Shown: piece after piece, positions 46,080 to 54,950 of the stretch
Layout of the letters: each line of letters starts with the position of its first letter
Position numbering within the stretch: the stretch's first letter is position 1
Source of the DNA: Microbacterium cremeum
Lineage (GTDB): Bacteria > Actinomycetota > Actinomycetes > Actinomycetales > Microbacteriaceae
Reading direction: 5' to 3'
Assembly: GCF_015277855.1 (NCBI RefSeq)
Contig: NZ_CP063812.1
Coordinates: 930,001-994,000 of the forward strand
Length of the DNA stretch: 64,000 nt
Translations under genes and position numbers: made by a program
The notes under the pieces: model-generated
Seen by the model: the letters and a program-made list of their open reading frames with translations, nothing else
Told to the model about the DNA's origin: nothing
Databases searched by the model: none

Positions 46080-46196
46080 GGGCGAGGCCGGACTGCTCTT
46101 CCGGCCGCTGGGCGAGGGGCTCCCCGGTCGTTGAGCGCGGCCGGACTGCTCCCTCCGGTCGTTGAGCGAGGAGCGCCGGCGACGAGACGAAACGCC
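46080..46196 (+). repeat. intergenic cluster of the interspersed repeat
   Basis: The copy at 46157-46196 starts GGTCGTTGAGCGAG and ends GAGACGAAACGCC, the same family as in cydD. Before it are three shorter head-type copies (CAGTCGCTGGGCGAG, GGCCGCTGGGCGAG, GGTCGTTGAGCGCG), two of them followed by GCCGGACTGCTC, which points to a local duplication. It lies between the regulator and the VanY-like gene and separates their operator sites. Confidence 0.8.
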
Positions 46197-46199
46197 CGC

Positions 46200-46221
46200 A
46201 CCTATCGCCGACCTATGCGGA
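46200..46221. promoter_or_regulatory. 11-bp direct repeat upstream of the VanY-like gene
   Basis: ACCTATCGCCG (46200-46210) is followed by ACCTATGCGGA (46211-46221): CCTAT recurs at 11 bp. It resembles the repeat at 46050 (ATATCGCCGG versus CTATCGCCGA), so the same response regulator probably binds both and controls this gene. Confidence 0.55.
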
Positions 46222-46265
46222 TTCCCGTACGCCCTCGCAACACGCGCCCGCGTGAGATCGAGAGC

Positions 46266-46955
46266 ATGCAGCACTCCGTCTTCTCTCCCACCACCGTCAC
46301 CCCGGCGCAGGGGCGCACGCGCCGGCTCGTGGCGCTCGCCGTCGCCGCCGGCATCGCCGCGTTGCTCGCCCTCGTCGCCGTCTTCGCCGTGCAGGCCAAC
46401 TTCGCGGCGTTCGCGCTTCCGGCCCCGCCGCCGGCGGGCGCTGCGACGACGGGCGCGGAGCCCGACGGTCAGGGCTCGGGGCTCGCCCCCTCGGGCGACC
46501 AGCCGTTCCTCCCTACCGCAGAGGACGGCCTCATCTCCGAAGGCACGGTCGTCACACCCGACGACGAGGATGTCCCGGCGATCGCGCGCATGGATCCGGC
46601 ACTGCGAGACGCGCTGCGTGAGGCCCAGACGGATGCCGCGGCCGACGGCATCCCGTTCTTCCCGGTGACGAGCGGCTGGCGCAACGAGGCCTACCAGCGC
46701 TGGCTGTTCGACGACGCGATCGGGCGGTACGGGAGCGAGGAGGTCGCGCGCCGGTACGTGGCGACGCCCGAGAAGTCGCCGCACGTGACGGGCGACGCCG
46801 TCGACATCGGGTCGCTCGACGCGCAGCTGTGGCTCATCGAGCACGGCTCGCGCTACGGCATCTGCCAGACCTACGCGAACGAGCGCTGGCACTTCGAGCT
46901 GGCCACCGAGCCCGGCGGAGCGTGCCCCGAGATGAAGGCGGATGCCACGGCGTGA
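46266..46955 (+). CDS. M15B D-alanyl-D-alanine carboxypeptidase (VanY-like)
   Basis: 229 aa. One N-terminal membrane span (about 20-42) anchors the protein outside the cell. Metal and catalytic residues are visible: H173 and D180 in SPHVTGDAVD, and E206 and H209 in NERWHFEL. It trims the terminal D-Ala from peptidoglycan stems. ATG at 46266 has GAGAUCGAGAG just upstream; the frame is open from 46131 but that DNA is the repeat cluster. Probably regulated by the adjacent VanR/S-like pair. Confidence 0.88.
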   Translation: MQHSVFSPTTVTPAQGRTRRLVALAVAAGIAALLALVAVFAVQANFAAFALPAPPPAGAATTGAEPDGQGSGLAPSGDQPFLPTAEDGLISEGTVVTPDDEDVPAIARMDPALRDALREAQTDAAADGIPFFPVTSGWRNEAYQRWLFDDAIGRYGSEEVARRYVATPEKSPHVTGDAVDIGSLDAQLWLIEHGSRYGICQTYANERWHFELATEPGGACPEMKADATA

Positions 46956-47386
46956 CAGCGGGAGGTCTCGGATTCCCGCGCGGAGGAACCGCGTGGCGGC
47001 GCCACCACGCGCAGCCGAAGGGATTCGTCGACCTCCACCATGTGCTCGGCGCCGAGTCAGGCGGCGATGGCTCTGGTCCGTGTAACCGAGATCGTCCGCA
47101 CCTGCTCGCCCCGCACATTCGAGTCGCGCGGCGGGCCGACGCGGCGGCGCCCCGGACCACCTGGATCTCGTGGACGGTCCGGGTGTTCGATGTGATCGGC
47201 ACCACGGCGACGGCTCGCCTCGTCACGCGGCCGAGATACCGTCAGCGGTTGCCGCGACAGCGCCTCGGAGTCGGGAGAACCGATGTCGCCGTCAGGCTGA
47301 GGCTCACTTGCGCGTTCCCCATGGTGCGATGCCATTCCCGTGGCAATGTCATGCCGCCGTTGGAGGAACGGATGCGAACGGGCCCT
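46956..47386. other. 431-base gap with no recognisable gene
   Basis: Short frames on both strands lack a good start, known motifs or the strong third-position GC bias of real genes here. Base composition is slightly less GC-rich near 47040-47120 and 47320. It may be decayed coding DNA. I see no hairpin or repeat of note. Confidence 0.5.
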
Positions 47387-47971
47387 TCAAGCCCCACGCC
47401 GTAGATCGACGTGATCGTCAGGCTGGCCTCGGCGTCCGGCCGGGGCGGGCGCGCGGCCGGGAATGGGCTGCGCGAAGGTACGCAGCTGCAGCTCCTGCGG
47501 GAGATCCCATTCCGTCCGGAACCGTTGGCGAAGCCTCCGGAGCTTGTGGTTGTAGCTCCGCGCCGGAACTGTCGCGGCAGTCAGGAGCACAGCCGCGACC
47601 CCCGTCATAGCCAGAGACATCATCGTCGCCGCTGGTGCCGGTTGTTCTCGGAGCGTGGCGATGACGCCGAGAAGCGTCGGCACCAAGGCGATGAGCGACA
47701 GCGCGATCGAGGCGCCGAGGAGCAAGAACGTCAGCGCTCGAGCCGCGGACCACGGCGTGACCGCGGTTCGGACGGCCCAGCTGACCACCAGGTCGTCTCG
47801 AGCGGCGGTGGCGAAGGACGCGACTGGTGAGGCGGCATCCATCCGCTCGATCTCAGCGGAGAGCTGCTGTGCGTGGCGGAGCTCGCGCGGTCCCGCGTGC
47901 TGGATGCGTACCCCGGCGTACGTGCCGATTGCGGTAATTGCCGCTGCGCCGAGCGTGGCGACCCAATCCAT
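47387..47971 (-). CDS. membrane protein of unknown function
   Basis: 194 aa with three hydrophobic segments (near residues 4-22, 80-105 and 115-140). A charged stretch RELRHAQQLSAEIERMD lies after the first, and a basic end RSYNHKLRRLRQRFRTEW follows the last. Not recognised. The start at 47971 is well supported by GAAGGAG six bases upstream; the open frame before it has no coding character. It stands between a gene-poor gap and the HNH protein and has lower GC than its neighbours. Confidence 0.65.
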   Translation of the reverse strand: MDWVATLGAAAITAIGTYAGVRIQHAGPRELRHAQQLSAEIERMDAASPVASFATAARDDLVVSWAVRTAVTPWSAARALTFLLLGASIALSLIALVPTLLGVIATLREQPAPAATMMSLAMTGVAAVLLTAATVPARSYNHKLRRLRQRFRTEWDLPQELQLRTFAQPIPGRAPAPAGRRGQPDDHVDLRRGA

Positions 47972-48210
47972 TCCGTGCTCCTTCACTCGTGGCTGTCGAA
48001 GCGATGCTGGCGTGTGGCTCCGACATCGTGGAGCTCTGTTCGCCACGGTTGCGTGTCCTGGGCGGCGAGACGAGTGCAGGCCCGGCGCGATAGTCCACGT
48101 GAAGCCGAAGCGCTGGGACTCGTGCCATAGCGACCGCTTGGCCGCACCACAGCCCGCACCATCGTTGGCGCCCGAGATCGGGAACACGCGCGCGCAGCGG
48201 CGCGCCTCGC

Positions 48211-49740
48211 TCAGGCCGCGCGCCATGTCGAACGTTCGGGAGGCGGTGGGGGATCCCACGCCCACTTCCAGGTCGACTTGGACTCGAGGACGATGGGCGC
48301 GCCATCCCCGGGTGGCGGGTGGAGGACGAATGGACTCGTGCCGTCACGGGTGATCCGCCAGCCGCGGTTGTGGAGCAGCATGTGGTGGAATCTGCAGAGC
48401 AGCACGCCGCGGTCGATGTCGGTGCGGCCGTCGTGTTCGGCGTAGTGGTCGCAATGGTGGGCCTCGCAGTACGAGGGTGGTCGGTTGCAGCCGGGCCAGA
48501 GGCATCCGCCGTCGCGAATGGCGAGCGTGAGACGTTGGCGTGACGAGTACAGGCGAGCCTCGCGGCCCAGATCGAGCGGATTGCCGTACGCATCGACGAT
48601 CACGTCGAGGGACCCGTTCGCGCAGCTGTTGCGGTCGACGACCGAACACGGGAGCGGCGCGCCGCCGTCCTCGGCGTGGCCGGTCGCGACGAGGCGGCCG
48701 AACGCGTCGCGAGGGCCGCCGGCGTCTTTGATGACGACCATGCGCACACCCGGTTGCCGGGCGCCGAAGACCTCGGCCGCGTCGGCGAGAGCTCCGGCGC
48801 GGAGCACGTCGGCGAACAGGTCGTACGCGAGCTGGTCGTTGGTGCGAGGGTCGGCGATCAGCTCGTCGGCCTGCTGACGCTCCTGTTCGGTGACGAAGCG
48901 CGGTCCGCCGCGGCGCGGCCGGAGGGCTGCGTCGAGCATCGCCTGCACCCACAGGCCCATCTCGTCGTCGAGCGCGATGCTGGCGCGGTGCTGACCGTCG
49001 GCGTCGACCCACATCCGGAAGGAGCGGTTCTCGAAGCGGCGCGCGTATCGCTCTTCGGCTCCGACGGGGTCGAGCAGATCGCGCACCGTCCGCGCTCGCT
49101 TCTGAAGCTCCTCGGCGGGCATCGTCGATGACTCGGCGATGAGTCCCTCCGCGGCGAGCGACCACGCCTCGCGAACCGCAGCCCCGGCCGGGTCGGTCGT
49201 TCCCTCGACACGCGGCTCGCCGAGCCCCCGACGGATCGCGTCGTGCTGCGCCGAGGTGATCCGTCCGTCGAGCAGCGCCGCCCTCAGCGGCGCGTGCCAC
49301 GACGCCGGCGCGACGGTCGCGACTCCTCCGTCGCCGCCACCGGCATCGGGCCCGTCGTCTTCGGTCGCGGAGGGTGCGGCATCCGTCGTCATCCCGGCGT
49401 CTTCCAGCAGAGCGGTTCCCACGCGGACGTGCCGATTCGCCTCGGCCTTCGTGCCGCCGGTGATCGCCTGGATGAGCGATGCCGGCGTCGCGTGCCCCTG
49501 CACGGCGGCGAGTCCCGAGTGTCCGCGATCGCGCTGCGACCGCTGCGCCGCGACGCCGGCCAGCACGGTCTGCAGTCGCTCCGCGTCGTTCGCGATCGCG
49601 GCGACATCGGCCAGCAGGGCCATGAGAGAGGCATCGCTCAGCTGCAGCGCACTCGGCAGCAGCTCCACCGCGTTGACATCCAGCTCCTCACACTCCGAGA
49701 GACGGTCGAGCCGCTCCCGCATGTCGGTGAGGATGTTCAT
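48211..49740 (-). CDS. DUF222 protein with C-terminal HNH nuclease domain
   Basis: 509 aa. A long helical DUF222 (13E12 repeat) region (about residues 1-390) is followed by an HNH domain with CLWPGCNRPPSYCEAHH and VLLCRFHHMLLHN as zinc and catalytic parts. The family is multicopy in actinobacteria and often considered a selfish nuclease; the biological role is unclear. The AT-rich upstream DNA (49741-49790) holds candidate promoter boxes such as TAGAAT on the minus strand. Confidence 0.88.
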   Translation of the reverse strand: MNILTDMRERLDRLSECEELDVNAVELLPSALQLSDASLMALLADVAAIANDAERLQTVLAGVAAQRSQRDRGHSGLAAVQGHATPASLIQAITGGTKAEANRHVRVGTALLEDAGMTTDAAPSATEDDGPDAGGGDGGVATVAPASWHAPLRAALLDGRITSAQHDAIRRGLGEPRVEGTTDPAGAAVREAWSLAAEGLIAESSTMPAEELQKRARTVRDLLDPVGAEERYARRFENRSFRMWVDADGQHRASIALDDEMGLWVQAMLDAALRPRRGGPRFVTEQERQQADELIADPRTNDQLAYDLFADVLRAGALADAAEVFGARQPGVRMVVIKDAGGPRDAFGRLVATGHAEDGGAPLPCSVVDRNSCANGSLDVIVDAYGNPLDLGREARLYSSRQRLTLAIRDGGCLWPGCNRPPSYCEAHHCDHYAEHDGRTDIDRGVLLCRFHHMLLHNRGWRITRDGTSPFVLHPPPGDGAPIVLESKSTWKWAWDPPPPPERSTWRAA

Positions 49741-49861
49741 ATCTCTATGATGCCAAGTGCTTCCGACATTCGAACAGAAATTCTAGGACGTTTGGACAAC
49801 TCGCCGAGAGAACCCCGCGCGTCGCGGAAATGCCCGCCGCGACCGACGCGTTGGCCCTGGC

Positions 49862-50890
49862 ATGCGCTCGATCGTCTACTCCCGCACCGGCAGTTCGTCC
49901 GTCCTCTCGCTCGAGGAGCGTGAGCCGTCCCCTCCCGGGCCGGGCGAGGTCCGGGTGAAGGTCACCGTCTCGGGCGTCAACCCGACGGACTGGAAGGCGC
50001 GCGCCGGCAGCGGAGCGATGCCGGAGTTCGGCGAGATCGTGCCGAATCAGGACGGTGCAGGCGTGGTCGACGCGGTCGGCGAGGGTGTGGCGGAGCTGGC
50101 TGTCGGCGATCGCGTGTGGCTCTACCTGGCGCAGCATCAGCGCCCCACCGGCACCGCGCAGGAGTACACGGTCGTCCCGGCGGAGCGGGCCGTGAAACTG
50201 CCCGACAGGATCGGCTTCGACGTCGCCGCGAGCCTCGGCGTGCCCGCGATGACGGCGCACCGGGCTCTCACGGTGCACGAGTTCGGGCCTGCACGGCTGT
50301 CGCCGGGATCGCTCGACGGACGCGTCGTGCTGGTCGCCGGAGGAGCGGGTGCCGTCGGGCACGCCGCCATCCAGCTGGCGGGGTGGGCCGGTGCGACCGT
50401 GATCACGACCGTCTCGAGCGGCGAGAAGGCCGCCCTCGCGCGTGCGGCGGGCGCCCACCACGCCGTGAACTACCGCGACGGCGACGCCGCCGAGCAGATC
50501 GCCGCGCTCGCGCCCGAGGGCGTCGACCACATCGTCGAGGTGTCGATCGCCCAGAACGCCGCCCTCGACGCGCAGGTCGTCGCCAACCACGGTTCGATCG
50601 CGTACTACGCCACCGATGGTGGCGCGGAGGCCGCGATCCCGGTGTGGCCGACCTTCGCGAAGAACGTCCGGATCCAAGGACTGCTCATGTACACAGTGGG
50701 GGATGCCGCGCTCTCGGCCGCTGCCGACGACATCACGGCCGCGCTGCGCGACGGCGCGCTCCCCGTCGGAGACGCGGCCGGGCTGCCGCTGACGTGGTTC
50801 CCTCTCGAACAGACGGCAGCGGCCCACGACGCGGTCGAGCAAGGTGCGGTGGGCAAGGTGCTGATCGACGTCTCCGGTGACAACAGCTAG
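49862..50890 (+). CDS. MDR family NADP-dependent quinone oxidoreductase
   Basis: 342 aa, zeta-crystallin type. The nucleotide loop is VLVAGGAGAVGHAAIQLAGW (about residues 156-175), and no catalytic zinc ligands are seen. It probably reduces quinones or enals. I see neither a clear ribosome binding site nor a TANNNT box before the ATG, so the start is the least certain part. It is only distantly similar to the MDR protein at 40.3 kb. Confidence 0.86.
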   Translation: MRSIVYSRTGSSSVLSLEEREPSPPGPGEVRVKVTVSGVNPTDWKARAGSGAMPEFGEIVPNQDGAGVVDAVGEGVAELAVGDRVWLYLAQHQRPTGTAQEYTVVPAERAVKLPDRIGFDVAASLGVPAMTAHRALTVHEFGPARLSPGSLDGRVVLVAGGAGAVGHAAIQLAGWAGATVITTVSSGEKAALARAAGAHHAVNYRDGDAAEQIAALAPEGVDHIVEVSIAQNAALDAQVVANHGSIAYYATDGGAEAAIPVWPTFAKNVRIQGLLMYTVGDAALSAAADDITAALRDGALPVGDAAGLPLTWFPLEQTAAAHDAVEQGAVGKVLIDVSGDNS

Positions 50891-50972
50891 GTGAAGAAGG
50901 CGATCGTCCGCCTCTCGGCTGCGCCTCTCGGCTGCGCATTCAGGTCGCGGACGGCGATGATGAGGACTTTCG

Positions 50973-51545
50973 TCACGCGCTGCCGCTGCTGAGGGGGCCG
51001 TCGAGCAGCCGCGGTCGGTAGTCGAGCAGCTGACTGCGCCCGTCGAACGTGCGGGACTCGATGAGGTCGAGGGCGACGTCGGGCCAGCCGTCGTAGACGT
51101 GCTCGCGACCTGTGACACCGGTGACGACGGGGAACACGACGACCCGGTACCTGTCGACCAGCCCCGCGGTCAGCAACGACCGGCAGAGCGAGAGGCTCCC
51201 GAGCGTCGACAGCCTCACGTCGCTCTCTGCCTTCATCGCGCGAACCGCCTCGACGGCGTCCCCGCGCACCAGCGTCGTGTTCTCCCACTCCAGCGGTTCG
51301 TCGAGGGTCGACGAGAACACGACCTTCGAGGCGGCGTTCAGCTCATCGACGCCCTCGGTGGACGCCGAGAAGCCGTACATGAGTCGGTAGGTGGTCGCGC
51401 CCATGAGCAACGTGCGCTCGATCTTGCCGTCCTCCTCGAGCCACGCGAAGTACTCCGGGCCTTCCAGCCCCCACCAGCCTGGCCACCCCTCGGCCGCCGC
51501 ATACCCGTCGAGTGACGTGATCATGTCGATCATCAGCTCTGCCAT
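50973..51545 (-). CDS. RibD C-terminal/dihydrofolate reductase-like protein
   Basis: 190 aa, stand-alone RibD_C fold (MIDMITSLDGYAA at the start, LMGATTYRLMYGF, LGSLSLCRSLLTAGLVDRYR). Such proteins reduce unknown pterin- or riboflavin-like substrates with NADPH. ATG at 51545 has GGGAAGA upstream and is preferred to 51572. It is divergent from the MocR-type regulator 94 bases away, which may control it. Confidence 0.82.
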   Translation of the reverse strand: MAELMIDMITSLDGYAAAEGWPGWWGLEGPEYFAWLEEDGKIERTLLMGATTYRLMYGFSASTEGVDELNAASKVVFSSTLDEPLEWENTTLVRGDAVEAVRAMKAESDVRLSTLGSLSLCRSLLTAGLVDRYRVVVFPVVTGVTGREHVYDGWPDVALDLIESRTFDGRSQLLDYRPRLLDGPLSSGSA

Positions 51546-51639
51546 GAGTCTTCCCTCACATTCGGTCTTCAATCGGACGTTCGAGCGTGAACGGTCTCAG
51601 CGTAGGAACCCGTCGTCGAAACGAGTAAGGTCCAATCCG

Positions 51640-53046
51640 ATGGCGGAGTTTTGGACCACTTCGGGACTGGACCTGCTCGTCGCGACGCAACGGAGCCGGC
51701 GACGGGCGAGCCTCGAAGACGGCCTGCGCCAGGCGATCGAGAGCGGTCGGCTCGCCTACGGCACGCGACTGCCATCGTCCCGGTCGCTCGCCGACGACCT
51801 GGGCTGGTCCCGTGGCACCGTGACGGCGGCCTACGACCAACTGATCTCAGACGGCTATCTGCATGCCCGCCAGGGCTCGGCGACCGTCGTCGGCTTCCGG
51901 CCCGACCGTTCGAACACCGTGGCTGAGGCGACACCGAGCGGAACCCCGTGGCGCTACGACTTGCGCCCAGGAACGACCCCGATCGGCTCGTTCCCCGTGG
52001 AGGAATGGCTTCGGCACCAGGGATCCGCCCTGCGCGACGCCCCTCCGACCGCGTTCGGCTACGGCGACCCGGCGGGGACCATCGAGCTTCGCACCGCCCT
52101 CGCCGCCTACCTCGGCCGGGTCCGTGGCATCCGCGCGAGCCCAGAGACCATCGTGATCACGGCAGGGATCACGCAGGCGCTCTCGCTTCTCGCAGCCGTC
52201 CTCCGACAGACGCACCCCGGCCGCACGATCGCGACGGAGGACCCCGGGTTCTGGTTCCATCGCGATGCGCTCGCTCGTTCGGGCCTCCCGATCGTGCCGC
52301 TTCCCGTGGATCAGGAAGGAGCTGACCCGCAGGGCCTCGACGTCGCCGCCGTGCTGGTGACCCCGGCGCACCAGTACCCGACGGGAGTCACGATGAGTCC
52401 CGCACGGCGCCGGAGCCTCGTCGCGTGGGCGCGCGGCAACGACGCCCTGATCATCGAGGACGACTACGACGGCGAGCTTCGTCACGACCGACGACCAGTG
52501 CCTGCCCTGCAGGCGGATGCCCCCGACCGCGTGATCTTCGCAGGCACCGCGTCGAAGGCCCTGAGCCCCGCCGTCCGTGTCGGGTGGCTCGTCGTCCCCG
52601 AGGCGCTCGTCGACACAGTCGGACAGACCCAGCGCCACCTGCTGCACAACGTCGACATCACCACGCAACTCGGTCTCGCCCACGTGATCTCCCATCACGC
52701 GTACGACCAGCGCGTCCGCGCGATTCGCGTCGCGTACCGGCGTCGCTACCAGCAGCTGTCGGCGCTCGTGTCCACTCTGACGGAGAGCTTTCCCGGGATG
52801 AGGCTGGTCGGCGTGCGCGCGGGCGGCCAGGCGCCGCTGCTCCTCCCGCCCGCCGGCCCGTCCGAGCAAGACATCGTCGCTTCGGCCGCGAGCGAAGGTC
52901 TCGCCCTGGAGGAGCTGGCCGCGAGCTCCCACACGCCCGGCAGTCACCCTCCGGGCCTGCTCCTCGGCTACGCACACCCGGCAGATCACCGCTATCACGC
53001 GACCCTTCAGGCGCTGGGGCGCGTCCTGCGGCGTGAGTTCGCGTAG
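51640..53046 (+). CDS. MocR-type (GntR/aminotransferase) transcriptional regulator
   Basis: 468 aa. N-terminal GntR winged helix (about 20-90; LPSSRSLADDLGWSRGTVTA) joined to a class I aminotransferase-like domain (about 110-465). The PLP lysine lies in FAGTASKALSPAVRVGWLV, and IIEDDYDGE is conserved. Best known members (PdxR, GabR) control vitamin B6 or GABA genes, but no such gene lies beside it. ATG at 51640 has TAAGGT (51626-51631) eight bases before it and is probably leaderless. Confidence 0.88.
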   Translation: MAEFWTTSGLDLLVATQRSRRRASLEDGLRQAIESGRLAYGTRLPSSRSLADDLGWSRGTVTAAYDQLISDGYLHARQGSATVVGFRPDRSNTVAEATPSGTPWRYDLRPGTTPIGSFPVEEWLRHQGSALRDAPPTAFGYGDPAGTIELRTALAAYLGRVRGIRASPETIVITAGITQALSLLAAVLRQTHPGRTIATEDPGFWFHRDALARSGLPIVPLPVDQEGADPQGLDVAAVLVTPAHQYPTGVTMSPARRRSLVAWARGNDALIIEDDYDGELRHDRRPVPALQADAPDRVIFAGTASKALSPAVRVGWLVVPEALVDTVGQTQRHLLHNVDITTQLGLAHVISHHAYDQRVRAIRVAYRRRYQQLSALVSTLTESFPGMRLVGVRAGGQAPLLLPPAGPSEQDIVASAASEGLALEELAASSHTPGSHPPGLLLGYAHPADHRYHATLQALGRVLRREFA

Positions 53047-53120
53047 CGGGCGGATGCCGCAGGACCGGTGATTCCCGGCGCTCGAGGGTGGACGGGCGGA
53101 GGAGGACGCGGCCTGAGACC

Positions 53121-54362
53121 TCACCGGAGCTTCTCGGCCTTGTCGCGCAGCACCTTCTGCTGCGCGACGTTCGCCGTCAGGCCGGCCGCAGTCAGCAGCT
53201 CCGACCGCGCCTCGTCGGCGCGACCGAGCTGTGCCAAAAGCTCACCCCGCACGCTCGGCACCAGGTGCGAACCGCGCAGCGCTCCCGACGCCTCGAGGCG
53301 GTCGACGATCGGCAGCGCGTCGGCGGGGCCGGAGGCCATCGACACCGCCACCGCGCGATTGAGCTCGACGATCGGGCTCGGGGCGATCCGCCCGAGCACC
53401 TCGTAGTGCAGCACGATGCGGGGCCAGTCGGTCTCCTCGACGCTCGGCGCGGTCGCATGGCACTGCGCGATCGCGGCCTGCAGTGCGTACGAACCCCGGC
53501 CGATCCCGCGGGCGGCGGCCAAGGCATCCGCCTTCTTCAGGACTTCCACGCCGCGCAGGATCTGCCCGCGATCCCAGCGGGAGCGGTCCTGGTCGGCGAG
53601 CAGCACGGGCTCGCCGGTGCGCGACTCGCGCGCCGCGAACCGTGACCGCTGGAACTCCATCAGCGCCACCAGCGCGAGCGGCTCGGGTTCACGCGGCAGC
53701 AGGCCCGCCACGATGCGGCCGAGCCGCAGCGCCTCGTCGGCGAGGTCGGGGCGCACCCAGCGGTCGCCGGAGGTGGCGGCATAGCCTTCGGTTAACACGA
53801 GGTAGACCACGCCCAGCACGGCCGACAGGCGCGCCTTCCACTCCGACGGATCGGGTGTCTCGAACGGCACGCGCGCGGCCGCCAGCGACTTCTTGGCCCG
53901 GGTGATGCGCGCCTGCACAGTCGGGACCGTGGTCAGCAGCATCCGGGCGATCTCTTCCGTCGACAGGCCCGCCACCACCCGCAGTGTCAGCGCCACCTGC
54001 GATTCGCGCGACAGCGCGGGGTGGCATGCCGTGAAGATGAGGCGCATCACGTCGTCGTCGATCGGCTGCCACTGGTCGTCGGTCGCCTCGTCCAGCGTGT
54101 GCGCGATCGCCGCGTACCGCTCGTCGAGGCGCTCGCGCCGGCGCCACGCGTCGATTGCACGACGCTTCGCGACGGCGGTCAGCCACGCGCCGGGATTCGA
54201 CGGGATGCCGTCCCTCGGCCAGGAGCCGAGGGCTTCGAGCAGCGCCTCCTGGGCGACATCCTCGGCGAGGCCGAGGTCGCCGGTCATCTTGGCGACGGAT
54301 GCCACGATCCGAAGTCCTTCGATGCGCCAGACGGCCTCGACCGTGCGCCGGGTGTCGTTCAT
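53121..54362 (-). CDS. ECF42-type RNA polymerase sigma factor with TPR-like extension
   Basis: 413 aa. Sigma region 2 (GLAEDVAQEALLEALGSW) and region 4 (LSTEEIARMLLTTVPTVQAR) are followed by a long helical C-terminal half (about 190-413) typical of group ECF42, which has no anti-sigma factor. These sigma factors are encoded with DGPF/YciI-type proteins, as here: the YciI gene lies 25 bases upstream in the same operon. ATG at 54362. The C-terminal extension probably regulates activity. Confidence 0.9.
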   Translation of the reverse strand: MNDTRRTVEAVWRIEGLRIVASVAKMTGDLGLAEDVAQEALLEALGSWPRDGIPSNPGAWLTAVAKRRAIDAWRRRERLDERYAAIAHTLDEATDDQWQPIDDDVMRLIFTACHPALSRESQVALTLRVVAGLSTEEIARMLLTTVPTVQARITRAKKSLAAARVPFETPDPSEWKARLSAVLGVVYLVLTEGYAATSGDRWVRPDLADEALRLGRIVAGLLPREPEPLALVALMEFQRSRFAARESRTGEPVLLADQDRSRWDRGQILRGVEVLKKADALAAARGIGRGSYALQAAIAQCHATAPSVEETDWPRIVLHYEVLGRIAPSPIVELNRAVAVSMASGPADALPIVDRLEASGALRGSHLVPSVRGELLAQLGRADEARSELLTAAGLTANVAQQKVLRDKAEKLR

Positions 54363-54387
54363 GCTCGGTTCGTTCTCGGTCGCGGGA

Positions 54388-54807
54388 TCACTCGGTGCCG
54401 AGCTCGGCCCGCCAGCCCTTCTCCTTCTCGAGGTACTCGTTGCCCTCGAAGCCGGCGAAGTCCGTCTCGTCGGTCACGCGGCGCACCTCGAGCTTGTTGC
54501 CGGGCGTGAGCGGTGCGCGCTTGGCCCATTCGAGGGCCTCCTCGGCCGTGCCGGTCTGGATGATCCAGAAGCCGTTGAACAGCTCGTGCACCTCGCCGTA
54601 CGGACCGTCGCTCACGATCGGTGCCTCGCCGGCGAAGTCCACGACATAGCCGGGCTCCTGCGCCAGGCCCTCGCCGGCGACCAGGACGCCGGCCTTGATC
54701 ATCGACTCGTTGTAGGCGCCCATCGCGTTGATGATGGCCTCGAAGTCCATGTTCTCGTAGTCCTCGACGGCCTGCTCGGTGGCCCGCATGATCAGCATGT
54801 GCTTCAT
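54388..54807 (-). CDS. YciI/DGPF-domain protein
   Basis: 139 aa, ferredoxin-like fold. KHMLIMRATEQAVEDYENM at the N terminus and VSDGPYGEVHELFNGFWII (the DGPF-type signature) in the middle are typical. These proteins accompany ECF42 sigma factors and are often their targets; catalytic function is unknown. ATG at 54807 has AAGGAG upstream. First gene of the operon, transcribed from a TGTCGA-type promoter. Confidence 0.88.
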   Translation of the reverse strand: MKHMLIMRATEQAVEDYENMDFEAIINAMGAYNESMIKAGVLVAGEGLAQEPGYVVDFAGEAPIVSDGPYGEVHELFNGFWIIQTGTAEEALEWAKRAPLTPGNKLEVRRVTDETDFAGFEGNEYLEKEKGWRAELGTE

Positions 54808-54862
54808 TTCCCGCTCCTTGTTCCAGTTCCTCGGAGTGACCGTTCGTCCCTCTCACTATCGC

Positions 54863-54889
54863 GTCGAACGGGCGCGGAGGAAATCGACA
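54863..54889 (-). promoter_or_regulatory. ECF42-type promoter of the YciI-sigma operon
   Basis: On the minus strand TGTCGA (54889 to 54884) is followed after 17 bases by CGAC (54866 to 54863), about 55 bases before the YciI gene. As I recall, ECF42 sigma factors of Streptomyces use a TGTCGA -35 with a CGA/TC -10. The match implies that the sigma factor drives its own operon. Confidence 0.65.
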
Positions 54890-54950
54890 TGAGGGTCGAG
54901 AACTTCTTGCGGGTCCGGCGTGACAGCCGGAGGGTGGCCGCCGGCACGCA

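Noticed and set aside
47057..47335. 92-codon minus-strand frame in the gap after the VanY-like gene
   Set aside because: No ribosome binding site, no motif and no third-position bias, so it was left as an unassigned gap.
48211..49740. DUF222/HNH protein as a homing endonuclease or mobile element
   Set aside because: The family is common as fixed chromosomal genes in actinobacteria, and no terminal repeats or target duplication are visible.
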